From assembly GCA_025769875.1 (NCBI GenBank), contig JAGFNK010000414.1, forward strand, positions 1-47,063: 47,063 nucleotides of DNA. The letters run 5' to 3'. Source of the stretch: Russula earlei (Eukaryota > Basidiomycota > Agaricomycetes > Russulales > Russulaceae). The notes beneath the pieces were generated by a model. The model was given only the letters and a program-made list of their open reading frames with translations. It ran no database searches and had not been told where the DNA came from. Shown here in pieces: positions 1 through 10,937 of the stretch; position 1 is the stretch's first letter, and each line of letters starts with the position of its first letter. A program made the translations under genes and the position numbers.

Positions 1-861
1 CATTCTTTCTCTTCCTGCCTTTCTCATCCCGATATTAATGTGTCGTTGAGTGCGGATCCACAGTAGATTGCGAGTATGATGACACCTTGTTTCATTATAT
101 TCCCGTTTCACTTCTACTGCATTTTCCTGCATTCCTATAGCCATAGAAACCGAATCATGAGCCTTAGGGATTTGTTGGATGTTTTGGACCTCTGATTATT
201 AGTTCCCTTTTGTCGCAGATCCATTGTGGTTGTCGTAATTCCTGCAAGTTGTATTATATCCGTACCGTCGCTATCAATTTATTCATCCCGTTTAAAAATG
301 GGGCGATCGTCGAAGACTTCGTTCATTAACATCCCGGACCGTTGACGAGTGAAGGAGCAAGAGATTGATTGGCGAACTGCTGTTCAAATACAGACAGCTC
401 CGGCTACGAGAGATTGATCGACCGGTGGAAATGTGAAGGACGGTGTGGATGCAGGGGAGCACACTTTGGTGCACACGGCTTGAGTTATTCGCTTCGAGAG
501 AAGACCAGGCCGCAAGAACCGCAAGCATCCTTGTGATGTGACGGCGCAGCTGGACGGAAGGTCAGCGGGATAGAGGAGAAATGGGGAAGGCTGCATCGGC
601 GGCATCACGGAGGGCGGGCACCCCGTTGGACTCGAGTGATGCGCCAAGAGAGGACTCGAAGGTGAAGGCGGCCAGCGGCTCCCAAATAAAGGCCGCGCGC
701 CGGTTTCTGGACCGCGGAGATGCCATCCTCCGTCTGGTCCCTGGGACAAGAGAACGAACGCTCAGAGACAAGACAAGAGGGGACCGTCTGCTGCGCGAGG
801 CGATGCGTGCCGTAATTGTGTACTGCACCGTAGATGTAGGACGACGCAGAGGCGAGGCGAG
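1..861. other. no gene recognised; GC-rich toward the right end
   Basis: I see no recognisable gene here. From about 560 the DNA becomes GC-rich and several frames stay open on both strands, which is what composition alone produces; none of the translations looks like a known family. The right end carries a short run of GGCGA units that leads into the dispersed repeat starting near 862. Confidence 0.5.
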
Positions 862-1450
862 GCGAGGCGAGGCGCCGCGGCATGGCATGGCACGGCATGA
901 GATCCGGCGAAACAGACCTGCTACGGTCACGCGTCCGGTGTGCCGCGGGAAGTGATAGGTCGGCGTACGGGGTGCACCCGTGCGATGCACCGCCTCTCGG
1001 GAGACAATGCGGGGCGGACAGAAGCAGCGAAGAGAACCTGAGCGCCGCATTGCAGCAGCGCAGCAGGCAAGAGAGGGCCCGAGATTCGTTGGGGGCGCGC
1101 GCCGTGCCGCGGGGACGACGGCGCAGCGTGAACTTCTTTTGATAAGCACTTGAAGAGAGATGGAGACGGAGACGGACGGTACGGGAGCCGCTTGTCATGC
1201 ACGTCTCGTCCTGGTCCGCCTGCGGGCTTTCTACAATCTGGATGCCGCGTGGAGAGGCGCCGGTGAGGGTGAGAAATGAGCACACGCCGCCCGTGGTCGA
1301 CCACCATCACTGGCACGCGGTCACGGTAGTACTGTAGTGAGTGTTTCTCACTCACATCACAACAGGACGTGGCGCCATCAAGCCTGAAGCCTGACTCGTT
1401 CCTACGGTTGCTTCGGCCCACATGAGTGCGGTGTGTCATGTGATGTGATT
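862..1450 (+). repeat. dispersed repeat S, copy 1
   Basis: This segment is a diverged direct copy of 10938-11930. Shared stretches include the GGCGAGGCGAGGCG run, the part around GCGTACGGGGTG, the part around AGCACTTGAAGAGAGATGG, and the end around TCATGTGATGTG. The two copies align over about 500 bp with small indels. Copy 1 is uninterrupted where copy 2 carries a foldback element, so it serves as a paralogous empty site. No coding function was recognised. Confidence 0.8.
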
Positions 1451-1489
1451 GTTATTCCGATCCGTTGATCAGATCAATACAATCGCTTA

Positions 1490-4245
1490 CTCACAATTTC
1501 AGACAGGCCCTACGAACCGGGCAAACGTTTTCCCTTCAACATAATCATGGAAGACTTCACATTGGTGTCGACGTCCTTCTAGAATCAAAAGTGATGCTTC
1601 TTCTTGGTTTTGTGAAATCAACAGCCATTCGGTTTGTCGGTGGGTGTTGTCTGTACATGCCGTTTGTTACTCTTACCACTGACTTGACAACATTGGTGTT
1701 ACTGCGCACGTGTTCCTGCAGCACCAACATAAATCCAATCCCTCGTTGCTGGGCGTTTGTCTTAATGGGCCACGTCTCCACAGTCTTTTCCGTCGACCAT
1801 GACTCGGATGTGTCCCCTCCCGGTCGTTAGATGTTCTCACTGGCACCAACTCGTTATACTTTTTCGCCTGTGCATGCTTATATTCCTTGCGAACTGTCTG
1901 AGAAGGCTGGATCGTCATTATTCCGCAACATCGGAGAAGCCCAGAACCCATGAGGGACCGGGCTGCATGCACGCTCCTAGTTGATCGTAACTAGTTCTGC
2001 CACATTCCAACGCGAGTGATTTCACTCATGCCTCGTGCATGCGCGCTGGCGAACCTTTACTATGTATGGGTTGTTTGAGCTAACCGGCTTTGTGAGGTCA
2101 AACCTTGTCGGCACAACGTACGGGACTCTCACTGCCTCCATGAGCATTCCAAGGTCCTTCGCTAGGGACGAACCCCATGCCCGGACATCAATCCCAATCG
2201 TGACGCCTCACTGCGACCCCATCAAGCCATGTGCCGTGCACTTTCCTATCGTGCTTCGATTGCATCGGCGATCAGTTCGATGCGGATACATATGGTCACG
2301 TTCGTAGGATCCGAACCTTGTGCAGTTCTGCTCGGGGTTCAAGAAGGACATCGGAGATCAACATCGTCAGTCTGTTGACGATCTTATCTTATTACACCAT
2401 GGTAGTATTACGTCATGGTAGCTTAGGCCCGCCTCGCAACCTGCGTCAGTGTCTTCCAAAAATCGTGCACGCGTGATGTGGACTTTGAGAGTAGTTCAAG
2501 CACGCCTTTTCGGTGGACATCAAAGTGGACTTTCTTGGTGCGAGGTACGTTTTTCTTTAACGCTGCGGGCATTTTACAATTCGGTCAGCTAAACCCTGCA
2601 ATCTCATTGGAGAAACTGAATTGGAGTACGTTGTAAAATGTTTTTAACAAGCTTTGATGTGCTCTGCAGGGACATGGTTTGCTCTGTCCGAGTGATCCTG
2701 CACACACTCACACGCTGTCTCGCGGATTCCAATGCCGCGATCCGCTATTTCCCTCATGCTATTGCGCTTTATGAGGTACCGCCTATCAGGAACTCACGCG
2801 GACTATCGGGCCGAAGGGCTGATGTTCACGTGGTTTGGTTTGCCGAGGGTCACGCTGGCGTTTTGACCCTCCCTGATTCTGATGTCGTCGTGCAGAGGTT
2901 CGGTCCTGTTTCAGAAACGAGAAGCATTTTCTTGCGCTAGATGACCCATGAATGTTTCCGAACTAAAAATACAACTTCGCAGGGTGACTCTTGAGGCCGT
3001 TAAGTTACCAAGCGAAAATACCAGTCCTGAATACATGGTTACGAGCGATACTCTCAGGCTCTTTCTGATTGAGGCTCCATCCCTCACACACGACGAGAGA
3101 AGTTGTGGAGCGAGCGGATGCGTTGAGTCTGATGCATGATCCATTGGAAATGGTGAAAAACCTGGTGGATTTTAAGTTGTTACCCATGCGGCACCGTTAA
3201 TGGTCGTACGTACCACATGTGAAATGCGCCGCGCGAGCTCACCGATTCAGATTCACAGGGTCAATCGGGACGTCCTGATGCCAGCGCGAGAGGGGGAGAA
3301 GATAAAGGTGTGAAGTTCTGGATGGATCTTGGTTCCATTTCGAACCCAAGGCTAAGTTTGACCCCCACGATGTTCAATGGGTAGATTGTTTGACCGCACT
3401 TCGTTATTGTCGTCATGAACACATGGTTTTTCTCTTTCCCTGGTCGAGGAGAAATATAAGCATGACAACACATTAATACATCCAAACTCGTGCTCTACAC
3501 GGGTTTCCAGATAAGTCACCACCATGACGCGGAAGAGCCCAAAGCAATGTTGCCATACTCATTCCATGTTTCAGATAGGAACTGTATTTGGTCACCGTTA
3601 GATGCAGACTCGCGGCAGGAATAGAGATCGGTCATACCGCAAGTTCGGGTGCGGATTGATACGCTCCTATCGTCACAAGAGCGGAGGAAGTACCAGTAAT
3701 CATGTGTGTCAACGTCACGCAGCGCCGAGAGTTTTAGGTGGTCTTCGTGAAAATTTACACTTCAGGAGGGCGGTAGGTCTACCTTTCGCTTTGACCACAA
3801 ATTGATATTATCACGAGTGAGTGTGAGGTACCCGAACTTGCGTCCATTCAGGGTACTGGACCCTACCAGTGGGAACCGTCATATCAGCCTTTGGGAGCTC
3901 AACTTGCTACATGCTTGGCTGGCCTGGGCTAAACAATACTGAGCATCCCAACGGTGACCCTGGGTGAGATAGCATATCCACCAACCGCGGAGGATACCGC
4001 CCACGCCATTGGGATGGAATGGCGTAGAGTATATTCCAGAGACGGTCACCAAGACAACAATGAACGACGACAACCGTTTTGTTGTTCATCAGAAATTGGC
4101 GTCTTATTGATTACGGTGTATCCTCGGATTGGCTGCTGTAGGTGATATCCATGGCCATCGATAAGAGTGATTGATTTGGTTGAACAACGCGAGTCTCACA
4201 ACCGACCAATGAGGCGTCAGACAGAGCGTGCATGGCTGACGCAGA
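1490..4245 (-). repeat. dispersed repeat R, short copy, with minus-strand coding relic
   Basis: This is a direct copy of 27925-31930, aligning along nearly its whole length with small indels. Relative to that copy it lacks one internal block of about 1.27 kb; the join falls near 4015-4030. Minus-strand translations are conserved in register between the copies: GQTIYPLNIVGVKLSLGFEM near 3350-3410, VRDGAS followed by SLRVSLVT near 3050-3100, and LVGCETRVVQPNQSLLSMAM near 4140-4210. That pattern suggests an ancestral multi-exon gene read on the minus strand. I do not recognise the protein. In this copy the frame is broken repeatedly, so it is not annotated as a working gene. Confidence 0.75.
2570..2640. 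repeat. short palindromic insertion in repeat R (damaged copy)
   Basis: The segment begins CATTTTACAA and ends TTGTAAAATG, so its ends are inverted repeats. The left arm has lost about 10 bp compared with the intact hairpin at 29005-29085 in the other copy of repeat R. It therefore entered before repeat R was duplicated. Confidence 0.7.
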
Positions 4246-5550
4246 AAAATACGCGTCGCCTGCCATCAGGGTTTCGAGTGTGGGAATTTGCCGTGAGAGA
4301 AAGTCACGACAACGTTGGGAAAAAAAAAACTTTTGAAAAGAAAAAGAGCTCAACGCGCGATTTTTGCGCACGCGGGAAGCACAGGTTGTGTGCCATCCGG
4401 GATTCGACGTGTCCCACATCCTGAGACATTCCGAGTGTTGTCGCGTTTCGCGGTAAAGGGTGGAAGAAGAAAAGGAAAATAAAAAAAACGTACGGCCGCC
4501 ATGTGGGATCAACAACGGGCTGTTGACCACGTGTTTCGAAACGACATCTCGGATGGATATGGAAGAAGAAGAAAAAAAGGAAAGCTCACGCACAAAGTCT
4601 AACGCTCAAAAATCGCGCTCGCGGGAAAATATGCGATTCTTGGCATCCAGGTGTCGAGTTTGGGGATTTTAACATCGCCTGTGGAGGGAGCTTGGAGCAC
4701 TTGAGGAGAGGAAGGAGGATTTGAGAGAGAGCTCATAAAAACGAACAAGAAACCGCACCTGGTCACTGCGACGCGCCAAAATCGCGCACGCGGTAGAGAA
4801 AGCAGTGAAAACGATAAAATATGAAAGAAGAGAAAAATGCAGTGTTCTACGCTTAAAAGTCGCGCATGCGAGATCAAACGTGTTGCATGTGATGGAGTAT
4901 TCGAGTATGGAATGGATCAGAGAGAAATCCAAAAGGAAGAAAAGGCGATAAAACAAAGGAGAACGAAAGGAAAACACACGCGCGCACGGAGAAAAAAGGG
5001 CCAGTGATGTTTTGGGGATCAGCGTGGTCCAGACTGCGCCGTCGCTGTGTGAGAAGAGGTTAGGATGAGCGAGTAAAGGGGAAAAAATAAAAAAACGGAG
5101 AGGAGAGAGAGAAAACCGAGGAAAGGGCGAAAAACAAAATACGTGAGACACCCATTGACCCCTCGTGAACGTCTTTACGTCTGCGTCGTTCATGCGCATC
5201 GCGCGATCTAGACCTGGAAGACATAGTTAGCACTGTGCAAAGGAGAGGAGAGGGGAAAGAGAGAAACGAAAAAAAGGGGGAAAAACAAAAACGCACAAAA
5301 TGCCCAAGCTGCGTATCGTCCTCTCCTCTCCTCTCCTCTCCCCTCTCATCCACCCTACTCTCCCTCTCCCCATGCTCCCCCATCCTTCTGACCTCCCCTG
5401 ATGACGCAACCGTCAAGACATTCAAGACGTTCTCGAGGAGGGAATGGGTCTCTCACGTATGTTGGGTTTTCAGCACAGACGGCAACGGCAGCCAGGGGTT
5501 AATAGGTTAAGATGGTTACAAACCAGCTCACTTGTCATGTTGCACGCGCC
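4246..5550. other. purine-rich low-complexity region with a recurring CG motif
   Basis: No gene is seen. The plus strand is strongly purine-rich (GGAAGAAGAAAA-type runs), so the long frames on either strand are compositional. A degenerate motif, a run of A followed by TCGCGC, an A or T, and CGCGG, recurs near 4352, 4603, 4776, 4852 and 4974. Positions 5135-5200 and 5400-5465 are imperfect inverted copies of each other (GTCTCTCACGTAT versus ATACGTGAGACACC). A block of (CTCTC)n sits at 5320-5345. Confidence 0.6.
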
Positions 5551-5551
5551 G

Positions 5552-6065
5552 TTCTGCGACGGTTCATGTGACGAGGGGAGAGATGCTGAGTTGTCGTCAT
5601 CACTGGCATTGCCAGGGTCTTCTACTTCAGAATAGTATTCTGTAATACTACCCTGTTTTAAAGCAGAGGTAAGTTGTGTGTAATATTTTTGGTGGTGTCC
5701 ATCTATTTCAGTGGAAATTCTGCTATGCCATGATTTGTATGCGGTGATGCCATAGGAATAGTCGAGGATAACTGTAGAGGGTAGTGGGCCTCGTTCGCCT
5801 CGGAACACTGCAATTGTCAATGCACTATTCCAAGGCGAACGAGGCCGACCATCCTCGATTATTTCTATGGAATTGCCACATACAAATCCTGGCGCAGCGG
5901 AGTTTCCAGGAAATGGCTGAACACTGCCAAAAATATATTACGCACAACAACTTACCCCTGCTTTAACACAGGGTATTACAGAATACTATTCTGAAGTCGA
6001 GGACCCTGGCAATGATGACGACGACTCAGAATATCTCCCCTCGTCACAGGAACCGTCGTAGCAAC
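5552..6065. repeat. large imperfect inverted repeat, arms about 250 bp
   Basis: The left arm (about 5552-5813) and right arm (about 5820-6065) are inverted copies. Examples are GCCTCGTTCGCCT at about 5787 against AGGCGAACGAGGC at about 5831, and AGAATAGTATTCTGTAATAC near 5630 against its complement near 5965-5990. Both arms encode related peptides reading outward from the centre: ILDYSYGITAYKSWHS on the minus strand of the left arm and ILDYFYGIATYKSWRS on the plus strand of the right arm. Both then share ITEYYSEVEDPGN followed by an acidic run. The arms are thus inverted duplicates of a fragment of an unidentified protein gene, probably from a transposable element. A third fragment lies at 6560-6640. 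Confidence 0.8.
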
Positions 6066-6709
6066 ACCACACTTCAAGATGGTGTTGAACCAGAACCCGA
6101 ACGGATCAAAGAAGGCGAAGACCTTCATACAAGGTTCAAGATCCGCTCATAGATGTTACGTGTTAGACAGAACTTTAGTATATGCGCTTATGGCAATAGG
6201 GTTACGCATAGTACGATATCTATCACAAGATGCAGCCTTATGCTGCGTCTAGAACGTTTCCACATCACGTGTCACTTAATGCGCGATATAGTGGACACCT
6301 GTAGTCACCTCTTTTGGACTTAGGAACAGCCCTGGGTCATAGAGGTATAAATACCATACTTGTAGACGAGTATACACATCGCTCTACACCCCAATATCAC
6401 TTGAGCATTAGCACAACCTCTAAGGTGGGTTGCTTGGCCTGTTAGCTGCGCTCTATGCTGCGCAACAGATGGGATGAGAGGCATGTGGTGATGTTATGGA
6501 CGAAGTCAGCAGTAGTACTGACTTCGTACTGACTTCATCCATAGCATCCCCGATATGCATCTTGAAGTTTGATGTTGCTGCGACAGTTCCTGCGACGAGG
6601 GGAGATATTCCGAGTTGTATGTTGTACGGAGGTAAGGCTGCCGAGCACAGGGAGAAAGACCAACAGGATCTGGGCCGAAGCAGAGTAATGGAATGGACAT
6701 CAGGGAATC
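6066..6709. other. no gene; flank of the inverted repeat with a short palindrome
   Basis: Nothing here translates to a recognisable protein apart from the small relic at 6560-6640. A short palindromic cluster built on GACGAAGTCAG and CTGACTTCGT lies at about 6498-6540. The remainder is unremarkable. Confidence 0.5.
6560..6640 (-). pseudogene. third fragment of the inverted-repeat coding relic
   Basis: On the minus strand this piece reads SEYLPSSQELSQQ, matching the acidic and serine-rich end of the right arm of the 5552-6065 inverted repeat (SEYLPSSQEPS). The DNA match includes ATCTCCCCTCGTC and CTTCAAGAT. It is in the orientation opposite to the right arm and is only a fragment. The parent protein is not recognised. 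Confidence 0.65.
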
Positions 6710-6869
6710 CTACATTTCTGAAATATCAGTAAATATGAGTATTCTCCATATTGTTACATATTCTGAGATACTGTAGATATTTTGATCCCACATTTCTGAA
6801 ATATCATTAAAATATGAGTTCTCTCCATATTGCTACATATTCCAAGATACTGTATAGATATTCTGATAT
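6710..6869. repeat. two tandem 80-bp AT-rich units
   Basis: Unit 1 (about 6711-6788) and unit 2 (about 6789-6869) share ACATTTCTGAAATATCA, CTCCATATTG and AGATACTGTA in the same order, with about 10 differences. No coding content is seen. Confidence 0.8.
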
Positions 6870-8395
6870 AGAAGTTGAAGGTGTAATTTGGAGACAATCC
6901 AAAGGTGATTGTAGCTGCTTCCAGCACTGATCAAGAAATCTGATATTAATGAACAGTCAAATAGCTATGCCTATCAAGGAAAGGGTTAACAAAAAAAATA
7001 TGTGTTTGTGTCTAAAACAGTCGCACTTGTCCAGAATGACAGTGCCACACTTGTGGGAATGAGGTGAACACTTCGACGAATATGGGTTTCAACCACGCGT
7101 CTTCACATCTTCGTTTTTCGTTTTGCCGTCCTTCCTCTCCTTCCTCTCCTCTTCCTGTCCTTCCCATTCCCACTCTTCCTTCCCCATAATCCCAGTTCAA
7201 GACTCCCAAGCTGCCAGTCTCCTCAAAATTTCACTGGCTAATTCACAGGTGATTCAAAATTTCCCGCAACCTATGGTGTGTTCGTTTTCGCGCCCTCTCT
7301 CTCATCCTCTCTCCCTCTCCTTCCCACACCCTTCTTCCAAGCAGGCCCCTGAAAGCTCTTCTTCTACCTGCTTCCCCCAAATCCCCTTTCCTCCTGTGTC
7401 ACTGTAGTGACACGTGGCAACTCCAGGCCAAGACCACAAGAATACCCAATGCCCATGAAATTGATTCTGTGTCCACAAACCCAGTGCGCTTTTTTTATTT
7501 CTTTCATTTGACACACTTTGTTCACGGCAACAGCACGGCCAGGACCGCGGTGATGACGCAGCCGTCAAGACCCATGGGGTCAACGCCAGACATGACCAAA
7601 ATGGCCACGAGAACACTTCTGTGGAACCACGAACCCGGTGCGCGTTTTTATTTATTTTTATTTTTCACTTGCTCTTTTTGACCTCTTCTCACAGCAACAG
7701 CACGGCCGGGACCGCAGTGATGACGCAGCCGTCAACACTCGCGATGGTGGGTTTCGTTTGGCACCACACCCGTGTGAGCCTCCTTTTTCCTGGCTTTTCC
7801 AAGATGTGTTTTCCGCCGGTGCGTGTTAGGTTTCGTTTTCACGCGCTCTCTCTCATCCTCTCCTTCCCACTACACAGTTCCTTGTTGGGCTTCAAGGCGA
7901 TGTGCTTATGGCCGTGATGGCGGCGCTCTCCCACCCACTGGCACCCATTCCCCTGCAGTGGCGACCATGATGACTCGGCCGTGGATATAATGATCTCGCG
8001 ATGGCCACCACCGCGTGCGTTTTTTCGTTTTCATTTCTATACGGTTTTTGATTGTTTCTTTTCCTCTCCAGCTCCTATACATGCCAGTTCCCGAGCGCGC
8101 AGCGTTCCTCTCACTTCCCCTCTGCTCCAGTTTACCCATGCCAAAAGGGGCTGTGAGCGACGGGTCAACGCAGCGCATGTACGCGGCCATTCGCACGCCA
8201 AAAAGGGGCCATCTCCTCCTCCCTCTCTCCCCTCTCCTTTCCAGCCCCAAAATCTTTTCCCTTCCCCTTACCGAAGTTCAGTTGCTAGGCCGTGAAAATT
8301 TTGTTTTCGCGGCCGCGTTGCACCGCGAATCGTCCCCTCCTGTCCTGTCCTGTCCTCTGCCCTAGCCCCGGTGTCCTACGGTCTCTACTACTGCG
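6870..8395. other. pyrimidine-rich low-complexity region
   Basis: No gene is seen. From about 7110 the plus strand is rich in T and C (TCCTCTCC-type runs), so open frames are compositional. Short motifs recur, for example TTCGTTTTCGCGCCCTCTCT near 7282 and TTCGTTTTCACGCGCTCTCT near 7830, both followed by CATCCTCT. It contains the tandem units described at 7475-7740. Compositionally it is the complement of the purine-rich region at 4246-5550. Confidence 0.55.
7475..7740. repeat. tandem units of about 150-167 bp
   Basis: Two units share an ordered series of words: AACCC then a G or A, GTGCGC, a T-rich run, CAACAGCACGGCC, GGACCGC and TGATGACGCAGCCGTCAA. CAACAGCACGGCC occurs at 7528 and 7695. 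A weaker third occurrence lies near 7955 (ATGATGACTCGGCCGT), and a related word is at 5398 (TGATGACGCAACCGTCAAGA). Confidence 0.7.
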
Positions 8396-8589
8396 ATATA
8401 TTGTAGGGACAATTTGCCGATAATGTTGATATTTATCAATAAATATACATACGCAAATGACGACACTTCGAATTCAGATAATTACCAATAATCAAGGTAT
8501 TCTCCTATATACCAGTATATACTGACATTTAGAGATATTTAGAGATATTTCACAGATGTAGTTTTCCCTGATGGAGGGATCACCTGGAC
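8396..8589. other. AT-rich spacer
   Basis: A short AT-rich interval containing repeated AGAGATATTT words near 8530-8550. No gene or motif was recognised. Confidence 0.5.
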
Positions 8590-10090
8590 GTTGAAACGTG
8601 TTCTTTGTTCATCATGGGGGCGGGGGCGATGTGGAACACGCCCATGTGATCGAGCTGTTGTTCGTGTGCGGGGAGAAGCAGCCTTGCCGCTAGTAGTCGA
8701 ACCTTTGGACGTAACCGCCCGTTCGCAATGCCTCGGCTCGAGACTCCATCAAGCATATGGCGCCGCGTACAACATGACATGCCCACTCTTCCTGAGGTTT
8801 CAGCATTCGATTCGAACGACTCTGAACGAAAATACCACTTCGGAGGAGGGCCATCGATCCAATGTCAATCCCGCCTCCCCTTTGCAACCGACTCACCCAC
8901 CACAACACCATTCTTCTACAGTCGAGCACCTCTAGCTCAGCCCGCCTTGCTCAGTATATCACAAGCTGTGCCGGTCGGTCCCGATCAGCGTTCTCCTCCC
9001 TCGACCGGGAGCTTGTCTATCCGCTTGCGACTATCTGTATCTTCATGACGGTTGGCCGTCGTATTCAGAATCCAACTTGGCTGCCGCAGACGGAACCAGT
9101 GTTGGAGTTGGTGAGGGTGGCCTGGAGGTTGACGTGTCGCTTGACGAGGCTTTGCGGCCTCCCAGCGCTGGCGGTTCCCCTTTCCGTTGGAGGGACATTG
9201 GACATTCAAAGCACAGCTACTTTGTCAATCTCAGGTCGGAGCACAAGGTGTGCAATGTCCTCTGACTTGTCAAAGCCCTTCGACCAACCCATTGGTTACA
9301 GTCCAGTCCTTTCAACAGGATGCGAGATGTGTCATTCCGAAAGCCTATCACTCGCATACGTACGCCCTCTCTCACGCGGATGGGTTCCAGTCGTCGTCTC
9401 CCTCGATTTCCACGCCTCACGCCAGCGAGTCACCCGGACAGGCGCAGATGAACAATGCCCCTTCGCTTAGTGGGCTCTCCATTCCTCTCCAGAGGGCGAG
9501 CCAATGTAGTTGAGTGATTTTCCGGTTCCCAGTGACGTCTCCGAATCGCAGGACTTGGAGGAAGATCTCGCACGCGACCCAAACCAACGCTGAGGATGAC
9601 AACGACGCGCTGCCGCGGTCGTCGCCTCGTGACAATGACGCAACAGGAAGATCGAAGGCAGAACTCCTCTCTCACACAGACGCCATGGTTGGCAAAGCCA
9701 TGGTTGGCAAAGCCATCGCGGGCTCGTAGGCCGCGAGACGGACACGCGTCCCTTTGCTCCACCGGTGACTGCCAGAGGATTGGGCCGAGGTCCTCCACGA
9801 GTGGGTCCGTCGTTGCTCTTTTCTGACACTCTCCTCTCTCTGATCCTCTTTCCCCTTCCATCTTGCTCCGGCATACATCACGCATCTGTGGCTCACGTGG
9901 ACCCCTATTGACCCTTCCCCCTCTCCCTCCTCCACCTCGTACTCCGGATATACGACCTTTCGGGGATCCATCGGGTATCTCTGCAGGCGACCAAAACGGG
10001 ACAGTTGAACACGATCCTGATGTCTTACACCTGCCAACCCGTCTGCGCTCTGGGCGATTCCTGACGCGCTGTTTCGTCAGGTGATAGCGC
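8590..10090 (+). pseudogene. decayed protein-coding relic, family not recognised
   Basis: Several plus-strand frames take turns looking like real protein, with no single long frame. These are about 8728-9048 (Ser/Pro-rich, with DSNDSERKYHFGG), about 9060-9265 (SNLAAADGTSVGVGEGGLEV, then PFRWRDIGHSKHSYFVNL), about 9265-9510 (CVIPKAYHSHTYALSHADGF), and about 9890-10084 (GDPSGISAGDQNGTVEHDPD). The order and shared strand suggest one ancestral gene with many indels and stops. I cannot name the family. The alternative is a chance mosaic in CG-containing DNA, which I think less likely for the 9060-9265 part. Confidence 0.4.
9682..9716. repeat. 15-bp tandem repeat
   Basis: The unit GCCATGGTTGGCAAA occurs twice in tandem, followed by a partial third GCCAT. 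Confidence 0.85.
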
Positions 10091-10439
10091 TTCTCCCCTA
10101 GAGAAGCTGTGCCCAGCTTATCTGGGGTGCGGTTCTTGATCACCATCAAGCTGCGTGGTCACGATATTGACCAGCACATTGCTGAATCTGAACAGCTCAC
10201 GTGAGATGCGTATTACACACAAGGAGAAGAGTTGGTTACCACCCGTTTCCACAAATTAAAAATGGTGCCACAAAACATTCTGGCGTTGTTCGACATTTAG
10301 CGCCATTCTCATTTGCGGCAGGATGGCTGGTATGGTGCCATTCAAGCCACACGTTGCCATCCAACCTGTTATTGTCCTGATGATGCAACTCAAGCCCCAG
10401 TTGTTAAATGTGCGCTTGATCGTGGTCGACACTGGGAAG

Positions 10440-10695
10440 CCCAAACTGCCCATGTACGACTTGGACTGTCCAATATGTTTAATTCAAACTCGAACACATC
10501 TGCTCTCTTCCCTGTTTCAAGGCAGACGGTGATGCATTTACTCTACGCAATCGAACATGGGACACACTTATTGCTCTTCATGCGTCGCAAAATCGATAAC
10601 GATGGCGATGTCTCTCCGTGTCCGGAGTGCCGAAATGAGTTTGAGAGCGACGACGTCAGGCGGCTATACATTACACGAAGTACCGGGCGACAGTA
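10440..10695 (+). pseudogene. RING-finger domain relic
   Basis: The sequence reads DLDCPICL (10459 onward) in one frame, NMGHTYCSSCVAKS in a second, and SPCPECRNEFESDDVRRLYI in a third. Together they give the order of a C3HC4 RING finger: CxxC, then (C)GHxYCxxC, then CPxC. The cysteine before GH is replaced by methionine. RING fingers of this kind are the E2-binding part of ubiquitin ligases. The domain is spread over three frames and no start or upstream part was found, so I call it a relic. Assembly indels could account for some of the frame changes, as in other genes here, but not for the missing cysteine. Confidence 0.6.
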
Positions 10696-10937
10696 GCTCC
10701 GGGTCAGCAAGATGGCTCATCCAGTAGGCCAAGTTTATAGCGGAACGCCTGCAAAGATCAATGCCAGATTACCAGCCCAGAGCGTGAAAACTGTGGGAGA
10801 CCTCATCGAACGTGTTGCGACTGTCCAGTGCAAGGAAGCCCAAGTACTTCCTTTCAACCCCTAACCTCTGAGTCTCGCACGCAGCGTCTCACACTCACAT
10901 GTCTGTCTTACTCTGCTACAGGAAATCTTTGGGAATC

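Noticed and set aside
562..1285. Long overlapping open frames on both strands
   Set aside because: The DNA is GC-rich and repetitive, all frames are open, and part of it is dispersed repeat S. None resembles a protein family.
8862..9470. 202-residue plus-strand open frame as a gene
   Set aside because: The better coding signal moves between the other two frames over this interval. I describe a decayed relic instead.
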